DNA of 64,000 nucleotides. Origin: Aspergillus flavus. Lineage: Eukaryota; Ascomycota; Eurotiomycetes; Eurotiales; Aspergillaceae. The notes under the pieces are model-generated. The model was not told where the DNA came from, did no database searches, and was given only the letters and a program-made list of their open reading frames with translations. The translations under genes were made by a program, and so were the position numbers. Shown piece by piece: positions 11,173 through 22,338 of the stretch (position 1 is its first letter; each line of letters begins with the position of its first letter). Location: assembly GCF_009017415.1 (NCBI RefSeq), contig NC_092405.1, positions 868,001 through 932,000 on the forward strand, given 5' to 3'.

Positions 11173-11524
11173 ATCTGAGGGATTGAAAGCGGAAAAGGCC
11201 AGAAGATATGATAGAAAAGCTTAGTCTAGAAGAATAGTAGAGAATGGTGTGGTTAAACACCTTTTCGTAAGAGAAATCCATAAGGTTTATATACTTTAGC
11301 ATTTAGTAAAGTCTATCAGACACCCCTGCTCTTAGCCGAAGGATCTGCCGATCTGCCCCAAATAATCCCCCAATAGCACTCCGAGGTGCTTAGACTAAGC
11401 ATGCAACTACTCAAAGTTTAATGCTATACGGACTAAGCTAATCGGACGTCTCGGCCTGCTCGAAAGTCTAGAATATCCTCACAACCATTCTTTGTAACTG
11501 GTGGTGTCTTGACAGTATGCGTAG
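11173..11524. other. Intergenic, decarboxylase promoter
   Basis: Holds the minus-strand TATA box of the decarboxylase gene (11286-11293). Otherwise featureless up to the MITE. Confidence 0.45.
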
Positions 11525-11526
11525 TA

Positions 11527-11883
11527 CGGCAAGCCATTGCGGCCAGTCCGCATTCATTTATTTTCCTATATTCTTAACTTATGTCTGCCGGCAGAATAGT
11601 TTACTATACTAGATCAATTTGAATTGATTACTTAGTCTGCTTAATCTGCTTAGTCTACTTAGTCTGGCTAATCTGCGTGGTCTGCGTGGCCTCAATGGTC
11701 TACTTAGAGTTTTAGTCTACGTATTGAATTAATTAGAATTTAGGCTTACCGCAGTACTGACTAATAAAAGGCGGTCCCCTGAGCGGTAAAAGGTCAGCCA
11801 GAAAGAAAAAGAAAAGGAAAGGATAAAAAAGGCCAAAAATAATAGAAAATGAATTAATGCGGAGTGGCAGCATTGGCTTGCCG
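11527..11883. mobile_element. MITE with about 42-bp terminal inverted repeats and TA target duplication
   Basis: The left end (11527-11568) starts CGGCAAGCCATTGCGGCC. The reverse complement of the right end (11842-11883) starts CGGCAAGCCAATGCTGCC and continues CACTCCGCATTAATTC against CAGTCCGCATTCATTT on the left. About 36-37 of 42 positions agree with one gap. TA dinucleotides flank both ends (11525-11526 and 11884-11885), as expected for Tc1/mariner-type insertion. At 357 bp it has no coding capacity, so it would be a non-autonomous element mobilised in trans. Confidence 0.75.
11631..11712. repeat. Degenerate short tandem repeat inside the MITE
   Basis: About eight imperfect copies of a roughly 10-nt unit (consensus near TCTGCTTAGT, drifting to TCTGCGTGG) run head to tail. 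It lies wholly within the inverted-repeat element. Confidence 0.6.
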
Positions 11884-11885
11884 TA

Positions 11886-13986
11886 TTAAATAGTACATGC
11901 CGAGGTTCATATACTGTACCGAACGGCTTGCCGGGGGACATCATGGTGGAGCACGCCTTCTATAATCCACTATATATCATAAAGAGAGGACCAATATAAG
12001 GCCGGGTGGCGTTGCCACCCTGAGGCTAAGCTTAATGTGTATAGCTTGCATTGCAAATTTTCGGTTAAGGAGATTCTGCCCCACTTTCGGCTCATAATAA
12101 AATGCTTGAGGCCGATGAGGTTTTGTGTACGTATCTTGGCGTACGTCAAAGAAGAGGGCATCAATGCATCTGACGTATCATCGAAAGGCTCTGCGAACTC
12201 AATATCCCTTCTTGAACTTGCCCTATAGAAGCAGTACTAAGCAATGCGCACACATGTTGAGCCCCGATGATCTTATAATACATGATGCCTTACTTTGGCG
12301 ATTCCTTGTTTGAGTCGAATATGAGACTCAGAAACAATAGCTACTGGTATCCAACCTGTGCAGGGCAAGAACCGTAGAAGCTTCAATACCATTCCCGAAC
12401 AATAGTTATTTAGACTTGATCCCATTATAGACGAATTCTCCTGTATACTCGTCCACTTCTATAAGTATGTTTTGAGTAAGTGTCACAAAAGTTTCTTAAA
12501 GTCCACGTTGGCCCCCCATATCACAGAGTAACTCAGATTCACTACAATCTTTCCATTTCTTTTCCCTTATAGTCCTCGATTGTCTGCGATGTCTCTTGAC
12601 TAAAGGTGATTCTTCACCCACGGTCTAGCTTTCTATTTTTCTTTTCAGTCGCTCAGCGGGTTTTGCCCCATCCTGTCCAGAGGTAAGTATATATTGCCAT
12701 GGAAGTCGCTAACTAGCGTCGACGGGCGAATGCAAGAATAGAGTTCAATTATTAGGTTTCGTTCGGCTTATCTCTAGCTGCAGGTGAGTAATAAGCTGTG
12801 CCGAGTTCTAAGGGTCAGGTGAATGCCCATAAGTAGGGCGAGGCGAGGAGACTCAAACATCATATTTTAAATTCATTCCACGGAGGTGCCCACCGTTTTC
12901 GGAGGTCCTTTATTCTTAGTACTTTCCTAGTAGTTTTGCGTTTATACATTTCCCCACGATAGAACGACAAAAGAGATTTGAATCGACGTAACTTTGCCAC
13001 GCCCATATAACTCAAAGCGTATTACTGAATTGTTGTAATGGAATGCATTTTTTTTCTTCTAAGGCTCAGTCTGATTCGAGATATGCTTTTATCGACCGTG
13101 ATTTGCTTCACTATTCCGAGACGCCTACTATATCCGAAGGACAGGCTTTTTGATAACGCTATAGAAAGATAGACGCACTTGATGTTATTCTACCGAGAGT
13201 CAAGGCACTACAGCCGGTAAAATACCCCTGGTTGATTCGGTACTCAAATACATCACTCCGAGCTCAGAGAAGGTACGGGAATTGGGAAACTAGGAGAGTG
13301 CAACAGAAGGGAATGTACGAGTAGGAGGCTAAAGCTTTTAGGGCACCTCTCCCTCCAGCTTGATTAGGTCGGGAGTCTACCACTTAATATATCTCAATCC
13401 CGCTCGGCCAAAATGCCATGGATATCAAAGTCACGCTACCTTATGCGGAACTATATATTGGAAACATGAGAAGTCATTGTCTGAATGTCTCACTCTTCTA
13501 TTGTGGGTGTATGTAAATATTATCTCTATAGGTATGCACTATTTATCAAATGGTTGAATCATTCAAACACATGTAGAGCTTAAGCTTAGGGTTGCTACCT
13601 GTGCGGAGCGTTTGGGAACAACTCGAACTCCGAAAACTTCGGATCCGAGGGGCCGGATCCGAACCCGCCGTAGATCAACAGTTCACGTGACCTAAAGCAC
13701 TGAGCCCTATATGGCATACTCGGAATTCCATTGCAATGGGGCACAAAATACGCTGTAGAGCATATGGTAGTCAGAAGAGCTGAATTGAAGAGCTAGAGTA
13801 TATATACACAGCCATAGGAAAATTGAATGACATGGTGGAAAACATAGAATTGTTCAAAAAGATCAAAGTTGTAGAATGTAGACGGGAACGAGCCACCGTC
13901 CACCGGGAATAGAAAAGTAAAACCAGAAGTGAAGCCACAACGAACGAGAATGAAATGTCGATAAGACCCTTAGTGTTGAAAGCATA
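11886..13986. other. 2.1-kb gene-poor stretch with a perfect hairpin
   Basis: Short open frames here look like chance. Two hairpins stand out: GGGTGGC..GCCACCC around 12003-12019, and a perfect 10-bp stem TTCGGATCCG / CGGATCCGAA with a 6-nt loop at 13638-13663. The stretch probably includes old transposon debris, but I cannot name any. Confidence 0.45.
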
Positions 13987-15020
13987 CTATGCTTCAAGCT
14001 CGGCTGGAGGCCCTCGCCTTACTTCCTTTGCTTTGGCCCTTGGCTTAAAGCTCCTGAAGGAACCTCGTTCCTGGCCAGTAGTCTGGGGGGTCGGATTGCT
14101 CTGGGGGCGCTTTCGTCGACGAAAGATGCGGGTTACAACAGCTATGACGAAAACGGCCAATCCAAGCGCAGCTGCACCGATGCCGATGCCTGCTTTGGCG
14201 CTTGGAGATAAGGCAGTTGACTCAGGGGGATTAGGTTCTGTCGAGTCTATTGAAGTAGTGGGTTCCGTTGGAGCTGTCGATATAGTTGGAGTCATAAGTG
14301 TACTTGGGGCGGCTGATGTTATGGGAGTCGAGTATGGTCCCAGGAATGTAGGTGTCGGCAATGTTGTTGATGTTAGCTGTGGAGCAGACATTGCAGGTGT
14401 GGGAGTAGCGCTTGAGGAAGTAGATACGGCCCCATATTGGCTTAGATCTGTTGCTTGGAGCATGGCCATGATGGGTTGAGCCCACATTGTCAAAGGTGCG
14501 CTGACAAGCGTGTCTTTCTCGCTGCCTGGAATAGCAAGAGGTACTCTGGTGGTTATTGTCGACTCCATGCTGCTTAGACATCCAACGAGCGGTGTTGGGG
14601 GAAAGTTGTTGTCATTTACGGTGGTCTTGTAATAGTTGTGATTCCTGACGTTTGGTTCAGTAATCGTGCAAGCAAATAGGGCGAGGGGCTTCGTAGGGCA
14701 ACATACGAGGGACAGCAGGTTGCAGTCGTAGTCGGCCCATTGATGGTGATATCTGCAGAGGTGTATCCAATAGGGCAGTATCCTGGACTAAAGACGTGGG
14801 TTGCCATTGCTCTCCCCGTGTTGCTGAAGCCTGGAGGATAGCATGAGGTGACATGGCTGATTGCATTTTGTAGTAGTATGCCATTCACTAGGCTGTCTGG
14901 ACCCGTAGGGGCGAAGGTCCAGCTAGTCGAGCAATCAGGAGGAGGGGTAAAAATAGTTGTCAACGGGACAATCGTTATGGTGATTGTTGCACTGCCGGTG
15001 ATTGTCGTTGTCTGCATCAC
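13987..15020 (-). CDS. Ser/Thr-rich single-pass membrane protein
   Basis: Two exons, 15020-14707 and 14644-13987, joined over a 62-nt intron (GTATGT...CAG) that restores the frame; 323 aa. The N-terminal 105 residues hold paired cysteines (CSTSW, SCYPPGF, GYCPIGY, TCCPS). A Ser/Thr/Pro-rich, probably O-glycosylated stalk of about 100 residues follows. Then comes one membrane segment (GIGIGAAALGLAVFVIAVV) and a basic stop-transfer RIFRRRKR with a short cytosolic tail. The layout matches the common fungal cell-surface proteins with WSC-sensor-like architecture, though no WSC domain is evident. No classical signal peptide is seen, so the start may lie in an unseen upstream exon or the membrane segment acts as the signal. 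Function unknown. Confidence 0.7.
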
Positions 15021-17100
15021 GGAATAGATTTGTTATGAAGGTCTTGAATATAATCCAAATTCAAAGTAGTATTCTTAGACTCATTAGAAAATATATGGCG
15101 GTGCAGGTAAACAACAATAACATGAATCTTTCATCGAGGATAGACAGGATTTACGCTGTTCATTGATATATAGAAAAAGGCCCATAGACTACGACGACAA
15201 CATCTCCGCAACAAAGGAAGATATCCTTGCCAGGTATAGGGTAGTCAGGTTGCATCAACAATCTAGAGCTGGCGAAATGGTGGTTGCTGCGTTGTTCCTG
15301 CCATCCACCTTGGTATCCCACCGAATGAGCGTAGCCCCTTAGTGACGCATGCTTTGTCCACGCTAGGAGTTCCCACTGCTCCTCATGTCATTTCAGTCCA
15401 TTATTCTGGCCATTTGACAAGAATGAAAGCCCTCTAAACTCGAAACGTAGTTCGCGAGGGACACTGTCTTCTGTATGACGATTTACCCAGTTTGTGGTAA
15501 ACGGACAGCCCCTGGTACACGTCACCGCGATGTCTAAATCACTCATGTCTGCTAGTACCTGCTAGTATTGATATTGAGTAGTGGTAGGATTAGTACTTTA
15601 GGATAGACTGTATTATTTGGGAAATGAGCATGTAACAACATATCCTCAAGGAGTAATGGATTCATCTCAGGATGTATCTAGGGCTTGAAGTCGACGAGAT
15701 AGATATCTTTGTTGTGGAACTACCAGTCCTCACTCGGAAAGGTTCGGAAGGGCTAGGTCAACTTAGCGCTAACGTGCTATCTTTGTTGCTTTGATTTCCT
15801 GCATTAGTGTTTCAATAGTTATTTTAGATCCTTGTACTGGGTAGTACGAGCCCATCCATGCTCCTGGGTCTGACCCCGCAGGATAGTAAGACGCGGTCAT
15901 TGGTAGCCGACTCTTGCTTCTATATTTGAAAGCTGGCCCAACAAGAAATATGAATGAATTTCAAAATTTCTTTGAACAGATTATATATCACGCTAAGCGG
16001 ATCTTCGCCTCCTGTCCAGACTTCATCAAGTGTAAACTATACAGTCACCTTTGTCCGTCAGGAGCGACCGACTGCTTCTAATACGTATGTACCCAAAGAT
16101 TAACAAAGAAGAATAGGGTACAGGGTGATCGTTAGACTACAATTTAATTAATACTAACGATGGTCAAAGTTTATCATTTTATTAAGCTTGCCGTTATGGT
16201 TCCTAGCTTCATCCATGCAGCGATCCGGCAACTCGGGCTCTGAAGTAGGTGTGATACCCCTGGACCGTTGCATGAAGCGTAAAACTCCAGTCCAAAGGAT
16301 TGAACGCGAACTAGACTGGGGATGCAATTATAATCCCTAGTCACAATAATCTTGCGTGGCAGGGCTCCAACGATCTGCCTTGGCATAACGCTCTGTGTCG
16401 TGGAAGAGAAGCTTGTATTGTTAACGACCCTTTAAAATACGCCTACTTCGAAAGTCTTTGGGTCAATCTAGAAACAAGCACATATGGCCAAGTCTTGCCC
16501 ATGCGATGATGTATAGTTACACTTGGTTAATGACATGGCACATTAGGGTATTTTGTGCATGTGCTGATAACACTCGAGTTGAGTCAGTTGTCGTCCTCTA
16601 CTCATGTTGCAAGTACGGCAGTCAACGTGTCACAGTTAAAATTAGGTATTCTGCAGCCGTGAGACATTTCACTACACCCGCAGCACATCCCTGTGCGATG
16701 ATGGGCGCGTCGCCATTGTCAGCAATGAGAAGGGGACTTGCAGTTCAGCACGCTTGATCATATGTCTCTTCAGTCTAATAGGCTGAACCGTTGACACTCG
16801 ACCACCACCATCTGAGAATCAGGATTACATCCTATGATTGGGTTTGCAGGACGTAACCCCGGTTTGGGAGAAGTTGGTCATCCTTTGTCTAACACGATTT
16901 TACTCCTTGGCATCTCCCATATCGGGCTTTTTGCCGATTCCCACAGATTCACCCCATGGGGTACTGTTGCCCCGCAGCCCTATTTCAGACTGAATGTGCC
17001 TCGCTTTGCAAACCAAGTAGGTCGCTTAGATAATATACATGTCCTCGAAGCTACATCTACCAACCGCACGACTATTCTGGAAAAACAGCATCAAGGCACG
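15021..17100. other. Intergenic, 2 kb, no gene supported
   Basis: Short chance frames only. The frame of the downstream transporter stays open back to 16834, but those 89 extra residues have no family resemblance and I treat them as upstream DNA. Confidence 0.45.
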
Positions 17101-18516
17101 ATGAGCACAGCTACGTATATAAAGCGGACGTGGTACCGCACTGCGTTCTTCAACATCTCGGTGATCCCCCTTTGCGCTTTTATTGCACCAGGACTGTGGG
17201 CGGCTATGAACGGTCTTGGAGGAGCAGGGGCCGCAGACCCGCACTACGTCAACGCAGCCAAATCAGTCATTTTCTGCCTGCAAGTCCTGGTTTGCCTATT
17301 CGGTAGCGCTATGATTGCAAAGATCGGACTGAAGTGGGCTTTAGTTCTCGGCATGGTAGGCTTCCCAATCTACGCGTCTAGTGTATATTGCAATATCAGG
17401 TACAACAATACCTGGTATATCATGCTGGCCTGCGTTATCGACGGGATGTCATCAGGCATCTTCTGGCTCACTGAAGGGGCCATTGTCCTAGCTTATCCTG
17501 AGAAACATCGCCGAGGTAAGTATCTGGCCTTTTGGCTAGGGAGCCGAATCGTTGGCCAGATGATCGGTGGGTCGGTCACCCTGGGAGTCAACGCTGGGAA
17601 TCGTGAAAAGGGACATATAAGTGTGAAGATATACTTTATCTTCATCTCAATACAGGCCTTGGGACCCTTTGTGGCGGCTCTGCTCTCATCTCCTGACAAG
17701 GTCCAACGATCGGACAGGTCCCCAGTGTCACTTGATCTGCCCAGGAGCTTGAAGGCCGAACTGAACATAATGTGGAAGTTGCTTTGTCGGAAAGAGATCC
17801 TCCTACTCCTACCCATAATCCTGCAGAGCGTATTCTCCGAAGCCTTCTTCTCCACCTACAACGCAACATATTTTACGGTGCGATCTCGTGCCCTTGCCTC
17901 CCTGGTAGCTAGTACGTGTGTGATTATCGCGAACTTCATGTTAGGGTTCTTCCCGGACTGGAAAAGACCAACCGTCAATACTCGAGCGATAGTAGCATTC
18001 GTGCTAATATACGCCTTCGAACTATCTCTTTACATATACGCCATGGTCATAACCAAGGAGTACGAGAGAAGAGACACCCCTCCAGTCCTTGACTGGGCAG
18101 ACGATGGATTCGGTCGCGGTGTCTGCGTCTATATATTGATGCTGGTTGGGTTTAATCTCATGTACGAATATCTCTACTGGCTGATTGGAACAGTCAACCG
18201 CAGTGGTGGCGATATTGTGCGACTCAGTGCTGTTGTTCGAGGCGTTGAAAGTGCCGGGCAAGCGATATCGTATGGCATCAACTCGATTGACCAAGCACGC
18301 TTCCCACTCTCTGGGGCCGTTGCTGTCAACTTGTCATTCTTTGCGGCGTGCATTATTCCCTCGGCCTTTGCTGTTTTCAGGGTTGGCATCATAAACGGCG
18401 TCAAGGTTTACAGGATCCAGCAGGACGAAAACGTCCACGTCGATGGTGGGAGCATTGAGGGGAGAGTATCCAACAGTAGCTCTCATGATATACAAGATAC
18501 ACATATGGTCAAGTGA
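17101..18516 (+). CDS. UNC93-like membrane transporter (MFS-related)
   Basis: Single exon, 471 aa from the ATG at 17101. That start was chosen because MSTATYIKRTWYRTAFFN leads directly into the first membrane segment, while residues encoded upstream look random. About eleven hydrophobic segments are visible. Family motifs include GLWAAMNGLGGAGA after the first segment, GMSSGIFWLTEGAIVLAYPE in the fifth, then RRGKYLAFWL, and FFSTYNATYFTVRSRAL in the second half. UNC93-like proteins (DUF895) are fungal plasma- or vacuolar-membrane proteins of the major facilitator fold, with mostly unknown substrates. The C-terminal 50 residues are hydrophilic and cytosolic. It precedes the SDR gene on the same strand by about 450 bp; no functional link can be shown. 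Confidence 0.85.
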   Translation: MSTATYIKRTWYRTAFFNISVIPLCAFIAPGLWAAMNGLGGAGAADPHYVNAAKSVIFCLQVLVCLFGSAMIAKIGLKWALVLGMVGFPIYASSVYCNIRYNNTWYIMLACVIDGMSSGIFWLTEGAIVLAYPEKHRRGKYLAFWLGSRIVGQMIGGSVTLGVNAGNREKGHISVKIYFIFISIQALGPFVAALLSSPDKVQRSDRSPVSLDLPRSLKAELNIMWKLLCRKEILLLLPIILQSVFSEAFFSTYNATYFTVRSRALASLVASTCVIIANFMLGFFPDWKRPTVNTRAIVAFVLIYAFELSLYIYAMVITKEYERRDTPPVLDWADDGFGRGVCVYILMLVGFNLMYEYLYWLIGTVNRSGGDIVRLSAVVRGVESAGQAISYGINSIDQARFPLSGAVAVNLSFFAACIIPSAFAVFRVGIINGVKVYRIQQDENVHVDGGSIEGRVSNSSSHDIQDTHMVK

Positions 18517-18964
18517 TTTTCTACTAGGCTTGACTACCCTTTTCTAATGTTGATGTTATTTCTATATCAATTTTTTCTTTAGCGGTTAGTCACAGGGTAA
18601 TAGAGGAATAATGACCTTGCATGACAAACAATTTGAGCTCGACATTTAACAACGTATATTCCTTTGTCAACAGCAGCTTCTGGCGCTTTGACATGCTGAT
18701 CCCACAATATGCAGCCACTAATGTTCACAATCCAATCAAGTAGTGCAGATCATCTCATGCTGCTTTGCGTGTGCGGGGTCGTAGATCCAAAGCCACCATC
18801 ACGTCTTACCGGCGCTCTGCCGACCGAGTCTCAAGTGGAGACCCTAAAGACTAGGGAATCTCACCATCTGGCCTGAATCAGGATGCGGGGTTACGACAAA
18901 TCCAACCGACAATTAACCTTCAGAGTTGACAACTACCAAAATCTCCAGGAAGCTGCCCACAACC
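18517..18964. other. Intergenic, no gene seen
   Basis: 3' region of the transporter and promoter of the SDR gene. Confidence 0.4.
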
Positions 18965-20007
18965 ATGAGTGTCAATAGCAATTGCAACGTCCATGACCCC
19001 GGGTTCCGAGAAAGCAAGCCCTCGCAAGGAGATCCATCGCGGCCAGTCGCGGATTTGTTTCGGCTAGATGGCCGAACTATCGTTAGTAAGGTGCCCAGAC
19101 AATCCTCTTGCAATAGCAAAGGCTGATCAATTATTGCTTGATCCAGTAACCGGTGCCAATGGCTTCCTAGGAACTACACTGGCTATAGCCATTCTCGAAA
19201 GTGGAGGTGATGTGGTTTGTCTCGACTTACCTGAGGAGACTACGGCGACAAATTGGAGTAAGTGCCCTCTCTGATCAATGTGGAATATATATTGACTAAA
19301 GGTGTAACAGATGAGGTTGAACAGACAGCATTGAAATATGATCGTAGCCTGTCCTACTGGCCTCTCGACGTCACGAACGAGACTATGGTTGCCGATGTAT
19401 TTGCCAAGTTCATGCCCACGCTTCGATTTCCCCTTCGAGGACTGGTCGTCTGTGCTGGGATCTCGCGAAATGGACCCGCCATTAGCTTCCCCATCTCAAC
19501 TGTTCGTGAAATGCTAGACGTCAATGTCAGCGGAGCATTCTTAGCGGCACAGGCAGGCGCCTGGGAAATGAGGCAGTCTGATGTCAGCGGTAGCATCGTC
19601 CTTGTAGCAAGTATGAGCGGATACGTATCGAACAAGGTATACTTCCTCAACTCACTATATCATCCCACGAGTAACAAAACATATAGGGCGTTGACACTGC
19701 CGGATACAACGCCTCAAAAGCTGCAGTACAGCAGCTAGCCCGGTCATTGGCGGCGGAATGGGGATCACGAAAAGGTATGCCCCTGATCCGGGTTAACTCA
19801 CTTTCGCCTGGGTACATCCGTACAGCTGCGACGGCGGAGGCTCTGCAAAAGCCTGGATTGGAGGAACAGTGGGTCGGAGATAATATGTTGTATCGGCTGA
19901 GCACGGCGGATGAGTTCCGGGCTCCGGTGCTGTTCATGCTGGGTGATGGGAGTAGCTTTATGACTGGGTCTGATTTGCGGGTGGATGGTGGACATTGTGC
20001 GTGGTAA
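18965..20007 (+). CDS. Short-chain dehydrogenase/reductase (classical SDR)
   Basis: Four exons: 18965-19085, 19147-19257, 19311-19636 and 19687-20007, giving 292 aa. Splicing restores RTIVITGANGFLG (Gly-rich NAD(P) site, TGxxxG), the DVVCLDLPEE acidic turn, VVCAGISRNGP (the NAG-like motif), VLVASMSGYVSN (catalytic Ser) and AGYNASKAAV (Tyr-x-x-x-Lys). The C-terminus FMTGSDLRVDGGHCAW is also typical. The acidic residue after strand 2 (CLDLP) suggests NAD(H) preference and resembles sorbose/mannitol-type reductases. It acts in the cytosol on an unknown carbonyl or alcohol substrate. The next gene, an NmrA-like protein, is convergent, 141 bp away. Confidence 0.88.
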
Positions 20008-20147
20008 ATCCATGAAATGTTCTTGGTACAGTTAACAGCAACACAGACTCGTCAAGATATCGTTTTAAGTACGACAGAGAAGTAAATAAATATAAATGAC
20101 AGGTTGAATAAAAACAACGCCTGGAAAATGGTAAAGAGCAGTCACGA

Positions 20148-21128
20148 CTAACGTGCATTCTCTGTGACGCTATTCAATTCCTTACTACCCCCTTGCAGGA
20201 CCTCCTCCCAGTTCCTCTTTCTCAACCACTCCTCGAACGACTCCGTCTGCACTGGTGTCTTCAGCTGGCTTGGATGGATCACGTTCTCAATCCCGCCTGC
20301 ATACCCAAACTCCCCAATGAACAGAAACGCATCCAGCACCTCCCAAGGAATACCTAGCCCCTTATGCATCTCCTGAGCTTCCACCTCGACCAGGTCAGCC
20401 TCAGACCCAGTAGCCCTAGTCCAGACATCAACAATGTCCTCAATACTGAGGTCACTATCATATGCAAGCAACCTCGTCCGCGGGGGCTCATCAATCAACG
20501 CCTTGACGAAAGCACCGGTAGATTCCCTCGCCGCAATAATCGGAATCCTCTGCTCTTTCTTCAATGGCACCATGAACCGATACTTCTGGATATATGGATC
20601 CCATCTAGGCATAAAGAGGGGATTCGTCGCATATGCACCTATAATAATATATGAAGTCTTCTTCGCCAATTCCGGCATCTGAGTTTCAATGTACTCCATA
20701 ATCTCCGCCTTGGCGTCGCAATGGTGAGAATGTGGATACTTCCCCCGAGAATGCTTCTTCATCGGCGCCAAAGTAGAGTAAATAAAACGTTCAAGTGTAG
20801 GGATAGTTTTAGCGGCAATGGCAGCGTTACGGCCATGTTGCACCTCTTGTTCATAGGCGACATCGTATTTTCCGGTGGTGTTAAACGGGCCCCAGAAGTC
20901 TGTGTTCACGAAAATAACATTGGAATTGACAAAGGCCGAGTGTAGAGAGGTTATGTCGGCGAGGTCAGCTTTGACTATACTACTACCGAGAGAGGCGAGT
21001 GCTTGGGCCTTTGGGGAAGATGGATTTCGCGTGATGCAGCGGACGTGCCAGTCGGGAAGCGGGAGGAAGGCGTCTGCGACGGAGAGGCCTTGGTTTCCGG
21101 TTGCGCCGACGATGGTGATGGTCTTCAT
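20148..21128 (-). CDS. NmrA-like NAD(P)-binding protein
   Basis: Single exon, 326 aa. It opens with ITIVGATGNQGLSV, the GxxGxxG dinucleotide motif of the atypical SDR/NmrA group. RCITRNPSSPKAQAL, VKADLADITSL and NVIFVNTDFW follow, in the order usual for this family. NmrA-type proteins bind NAD(P) and act either as redox-sensing regulators that hold transcription factors or as reductases. No Tyr-x-x-x-Lys is in the expected place, which fits the regulatory or non-classical type. It is divergent from the bZIP gene (232 bp between starts), so the two may share a promoter; a sensor-regulator pair is an inference. Confidence 0.85.
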   Translation of the reverse strand: MKTITIVGATGNQGLSVADAFLPLPDWHVRCITRNPSSPKAQALASLGSSIVKADLADITSLHSAFVNSNVIFVNTDFWGPFNTTGKYDVAYEQEVQHGRNAAIAAKTIPTLERFIYSTLAPMKKHSRGKYPHSHHCDAKAEIMEYIETQMPELAKKTSYIIIGAYATNPLFMPRWDPYIQKYRFMVPLKKEQRIPIIAARESTGAFVKALIDEPPRTRLLAYDSDLSIEDIVDVWTRATGSEADLVEVEAQEMHKGLGIPWEVLDAFLFIGEFGYAGGIENVIHPSQLKTPVQTESFEEWLRKRNWEEVLQGGSKELNSVTENAR

Positions 21129-21360
21129 TTTGGGTAATTGGGTGTACTATATATGTTAATGTACCGTGATCTTCACTGTGTTCTTGTCGTACTTTGCATC
21201 ATCAGTCACCACTACATTTATATATCGGGGATCGGATAAATAGTAGTAGTGGCTTACTCTTGGCGTGGTCGTTAGGGCTCCTTTCTCATTGGTGAGAAAA
21301 GCGTAAGCCAACTCCGTCGGCGGAACTTAAACATCAACGTCTCCCGAGTCCCAACTACTT

Positions 21361-22338
21361 ATGTCCCTGAAATCAGACGACATGCCCGGAAATAACGATG
21401 TGAGAATATCAAAACGCCGGAAGCGAGTCATAACTCCGGCGCGAAAAGAACAAAACCGGGTTGCGCAACGGGTTTATCGTCAGTATACCCGAAAGTTCCA
21501 TCGGGATTAGGGGCGCCGCTAATTGAGTATAGGCCAAAGGCAAAAAGAACGGTTACGAGGAGAAAAGCATATGGTTAGATCAACTGACACACTGAGAGTA
21601 CTACAACCCACTCCAGGTGCAAACCATATGCAGGCAGAACCTGTCGATCCTATCGATTGCTGCACGGCAGATGTTCCAGAAGTGGATCCAGACACTCGAC
21701 CGAGTCAATGCTTGGCACCGATGACACCGATGAAGTTAACTCTCGATCATTTCTTTCCTTCGGAGGGAACCTATAATGTACAAAACAACGGTGTGCATGT
21801 TCCTCACGTCGAAGGAGATACATATAACGAAAGCATACCGGGCTCGAACTCAGCACCAGACCCGATGCTACCCGATCTATACCAGAACACTCTAGAATTA
21901 GCAAACACAATGCTGCTCCGCGCGTGTCTGCATAATGCCCAACGCCTGGGAATCAGTATCAGGCAGTTCTTTGGCTACGAATGCATGTCTCTCTGTTCAC
22001 CGTTCTACCGAGCCAACACTACTATGTCAGATGACCCTCAGGCCCTCATCGAGAATGTCTCCAGTCCATCTACTCCTGCACATCTCCAACCGACCTTGCC
22101 ACAGATCCTCTTTCCTCATCATCCGATATTAGACCTACTACCATTGCCTACACTAAGAACCAGGGCGGTCATGTTAGCTGCGACCGCACCCACTTCGATA
22201 GACGCGGTAGACCTCAAGCGAGATATTATTGAAAGGGCGGGCATTGTGTGTCGCGGAGGACAGCCCTGGGATATGCATAGTTGGGTTGCTGCGCCATGGT
22301 TCTTAAAGAAGTGGAAGTTGCTACTAGGACATTTGTAA
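21361..22338 (+). CDS. bZIP transcription factor with DUF3425-type C-terminus
   Basis: Two exons, 21361-21478 and 21533-22338. The 54-nt intron (GTCAGT...TAG) splits an Arg codon and restores the basic region KEQNRVAQRVYRQRQKERLR. 307 aa. The C-terminal half (LPDLYQNTLELANTMLLRA, PWDMHSWVAAPWFLKKWKLL) matches the fungal DUF3425 domain. A normal leucine zipper is hard to see: after the basic region there are only a few hydrophobic residues before a Pro-rich linker, as in many DUF3425 factors. A nuclear DNA-binding regulator is expected. It is divergent from the NmrA-like gene and may regulate it or respond to it. Confidence 0.82.

Noticed and set aside
13955..14479. 174-codon plus-strand Val/Gly-rich frame
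   Set aside because: Antisense shadow of the Ser/Thr/Pro-rich stalk of the minus-strand membrane protein.
14670..14710. Frameshift in the Ser/Thr-rich membrane protein gene
   Set aside because: A 62-nt GTATGT...CAG intron restores the frame exactly, so the gene is treated as intact.
16834..17100. 89-residue N-terminal extension of the UNC93-like transporter
   Set aside because: The frame is open but the residues look random, and a good start (MSTATYIKRTWYRTAFFN) lies at 17101 just before the first membrane segment.
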